Positions 7,886 through 8,992 of a stretch of DNA of 8,992 nucleotides are shown in pieces. Within the stretch, counting starts at the first letter, position 1. Every line of letters starts with the position of its first letter. Under the pieces are notes generated by a model. It was given only the letters and a program-made list of their open reading frames with translations, ran no database searches and was not told the DNA's origin. Location: contig CAJTKW010000104.1 in NCBI GenBank assembly GCA_910577035.1, forward strand, positions 1-8,992, read 5' to 3'. Origin of the DNA: an uncultured Acetatifactor sp. Its GTDB lineage: Bacteria > Bacillota > Clostridia > Lachnospirales > Lachnospiraceae. Both the position numbers and the translations under genes were made by a program.

Positions 7886-7935
7886 TTTTGATCCTCCTCA
7901 TCCTCTTTTTGCTTTTCCATATGTATGTATAACTC

Positions 7936-7967
7936 ATAACCCCGGACATGGATAATGCCGGGGTTAT
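7936..7967. terminator. Perfect 10-bp hairpin between the membrane protein gene and guaB
   Basis: ATAACCCCGG (7936-7945) and CCGGGGTTAT (7958-7967) are exact inverted copies around a 12-base loop. On the plus strand the stem is followed by TTTT and then more T-rich sequence. On the minus strand, in the direction of the genes, it begins 12 bases after the stop codon and is followed by GAGTTATAC, which is not a good U-tract. It could be a partial terminator, a stabilising 3' end for the upstream gene, or an attenuator in the guaB leader. Function is inferred only from position and shape. Confidence 0.5.
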
Positions 7968-7978
7968 TTTCCCAATTT

Positions 7979-8479
7979 TTAATCGCTGAACACCTTTCTG
8001 GGCGCAGCATTTTTCATAATTTTGACCATCTCAGGGCTGGGGCTTAAAATCAGCCTTTCTCCACCCTCGTAATACATGGCATAGCGCAGGTCGGGCTGCT
8101 CCTCATACCCGATGCTGTAATCCTTATCCTTGGTCTGCCGGTTCCTGAAATTATCCAGATGGTAGCTTTTGATCGGCGCGAAAACCTCCATCCTCTCCAG
8201 CTGATATACGGCCACTCTCTTCCGCTTTGACTTCCCCATTACCTTGTCAATGGTAAGCTCCTTGTCCAGATACAGGTACTCATACTCCAGATCCGTGTAC
8301 AGCCCCACGAAATACGCACCCACGCCTGCCACTATCCCAAGAATGAACAGAATCACGTTCAGAGTCAGAAACATCAGGATTACCAGCGCGGCCGCCAGAA
8401 AATACAACAAGTATTTAAAAAACTTTCCCAGCATGGAAGGCTTCGCCTTTACCAGGCATTCAATATAAGCATCACTCAT
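7979..8479 (-). CDS. Small membrane protein with two N-terminal helices, unknown function (DUF6106-like)
   Basis: A 166-residue protein. A short polar start (MSDAYIECLVKAKPS) is followed by two close hydrophobic segments at about 22-39 and 41-61, then a soluble, charged C-terminal part of about 105 residues. That part includes a strand-rich DLEYEYLYLDKEL stretch (63-75), a basic patch KSKRKR (83-88) and the end APRKVFSD. The layout and wording recall an uncharacterised family of Lachnospiraceae (DUF6106), but this is from memory and not checked. GGAGGAG lies just before the ATG, and a good promoter lies about 36 nt further up. The gene is followed after 93 nt by guaB; whether it is in the same transcript depends on the hairpin between them. 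Confidence 0.8.
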   Translation of the reverse strand: MSDAYIECLVKAKPSMLGKFFKYLLYFLAAALVILMFLTLNVILFILGIVAGVGAYFVGLYTDLEYEYLYLDKELTIDKVMGKSKRKRVAVYQLERMEVFAPIKSYHLDNFRNRQTKDKDYSIGYEEQPDLRYAMYYEGGERLILSPSPEMVKIMKNAAPRKVFSD

Positions 8480-8514
8480 TTTCTCCTCCGTTCCCCTTCG
8501 TTCGGAAATTGAAT

Positions 8515-8544
8515 ATTATATCTAATGATAGCTCAACTTGTCCC
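8515..8544 (-). promoter_or_regulatory. Promoter of the membrane protein gene (possibly of the whole minus-strand run)
   Basis: On the minus strand, a perfect -10 TATAAT (8520-8515) follows GGGACA (8544-8539, four of six matches to TTGACA) with an 18-base spacer. The start codon of the membrane protein at 8479 is about 36 bases downstream. No comparably good promoter was seen in front of guaB. Confidence 0.65.
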
Positions 8545-8550
8545 AAGTTG
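8534..8550. promoter_or_regulatory. Perfect inverted repeat covering the -35 box, candidate operator
   Basis: CAACTTG (8534-8540), TCC, CAAGTTG (8544-8550): an exact 7-3-7 palindrome overlapping the -35 hexamer of the minus-strand promoter. That position fits a site for a dimeric repressor, which would block the polymerase. The cognate regulator is not identified in the window, and the motif matches no operator I can name with confidence. Confidence 0.45.
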
Positions 8551-8555
8551 CAAGC

Positions 8556-8592
8556 AAACTTTCCGAAACCGGGAGGTTTTTATCTTTTTTTT
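8556..8592 (+). terminator. Terminator-like stem and T-run between the divergent promoters
   Basis: On the plus strand, AAACTTTCC (8556-8564) can pair with GGGAGGTTT (8571-8579), including two G-U pairs, across a 6-base loop. Eight T follow at 8585-8592 after TTATC. No plus-strand gene lies upstream, so it might insulate the plus-strand gene from antisense read-through, or be chance; read on the other strand, the A-rich tract could act as an upstream promoter element. Confidence 0.3.
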
Positions 8593-8615
8593 AGATTCTT
8601 CTAAGATTCGCTTCC

Positions 8616-8644
8616 TTGACAAGCCCTCCAAACCCTCGTATCAT
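8616..8644 (+). promoter_or_regulatory. Strong sigma-A-type promoter for the plus-strand gene
   Basis: A perfect -35 TTGACA (8616-8621), a 17-base spacer and -10 TATCAT (8639-8644, five of six). The expected transcription start is near 8651, leaving an untranslated leader of about 80 bases before the ATG at 8731. Confidence 0.7.
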
Positions 8645-8730
8645 AAGGATACAGTAAAAAATCAGACAGCTGCACGGCAAAGGATCCGGCGGCCGTACAG
8701 CAAAAGACATCGGGAAAGGCGGAACACATT

Positions 8731-8992
8731 ATGCCCGTAATGGACGAATTTCAGGAAGAGCGTGCTGCCGTTAAAAACGGCACGCCCAGGCAAAAACTGG
8801 CTTACTTTTTTGACTACTACAAATGGTATGTGGCAGGGGCCGTCATCGCCGTTGTCTTCATCGTTTCCATAATACACAATATCGTCACCCACAAGGATAC
8901 CGCACTTTATGCCATGCTGGTCAATACCGTCCCCCTCAGTTTATCGGAAGATACCGGCGGCACAGAAGCCTTCGCCGCCTATGCCGGCATTG
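8731..8992 (+). CDS. Membrane-anchored protein of unknown function, partial at the right edge
   Basis: The first 87 residues are visible. A charged cytoplasmic N-terminus (MPVMDEFQEERAAVKNGTPR) contains RQKLAYFFDYYKWY (20-33), a pattern common before the single anchor helix of Clostridia membrane proteins. One hydrophobic segment at about 33-52 (VAGAVIAVVFIVSII) follows, then an extracellular part starting THKDTALYAMLVN. The orientation with the C-terminus outside is inferred. The ATG at 8731 has a modest AAAGGCGG about 8 nt ahead; a second ATG at 8740 has none. The frame is closed by a stop at 8644, so no longer start is available. It is divergent from the minus-strand genes and has its own strong promoter. 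I do not recognise a named family. Confidence 0.75.
   Translation, partial: MPVMDEFQEERAAVKNGTPRQKLAYFFDYYKWYVAGAVIAVVFIVSIIHNIVTHKDTALYAMLVNTVPLSLSEDTGGTEAFAAYAGI

Noticed and set aside
7886..7935. A guaB promoter with TATACA as -10
   Set aside because: A TATACA is present on the minus strand, but no acceptable -35 is found 16-18 bases upstream; the hairpin occupies that place.
1..8992. tRNA, rRNA, CRISPR array, insertion sequence or phage genes
   Set aside because: No cloverleaf-like sequence, regularly spaced repeats, transposase motifs or terminal inverted repeats were seen on either strand.

Overview
The window looks like chromosomal DNA from an anaerobic Clostridia member, most likely Lachnospiraceae. 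The reasons are moderate-to-high GC, strong AGGAGG-type ribosome binding sites, and a purine pathway that ends with a stand-alone AICAR formyltransferase plus an archaeal-type IMP cyclohydrolase (PurO) instead of bifunctional PurH. The TIR domain and the small membrane proteins also resemble Lachnospiraceae proteins. Genus cannot be set from the sequence alone.

Layout. Positions 1-8479 are all coded on the minus strand, read right to left: a small two-helix membrane protein (8479-7979), guaB (7885-6431), a large PocR-like/GAF/PAS/GGDEF/EAL cyclic-di-GMP protein (6404-3717), purO (3748-3041, overlapping the previous gene by 32 nt), stand-alone AICAR formyltransferase (2970-1792), and a DHH-family phosphoesterase that continues in the same frame into a TIR domain (1719 to the left edge, C-terminus missing). 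A divergent intergenic region (8480-8730) holds a minus-strand promoter with a perfect palindrome on its -35 box and a strong plus-strand promoter. The latter drives a membrane-anchored protein of unknown function cut by the right edge (8731-8992).

How the genes may work together. The AICAR formyltransferase makes FAICAR, PurO closes it to IMP, and GuaB commits IMP to XMP and hence GTP. The GGDEF/EAL protein would make c-di-GMP from GTP and/or degrade it, and it sits inside this purine run with gaps of 26 nt or less or overlaps. The last gene joins a putative nucleotide or nanoRNA phosphoesterase to a TIR domain, a fold often used for NAD+ cleavage or nucleotide signalling in bacterial immunity. 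The most notable candidate is therefore the DHH-DHHA1-(two PGDYG-like repeats)-TIR fusion and its position downstream of a GTP/c-di-GMP gene run. No rRNA, tRNA, CRISPR, insertion sequence or phage gene is visible.
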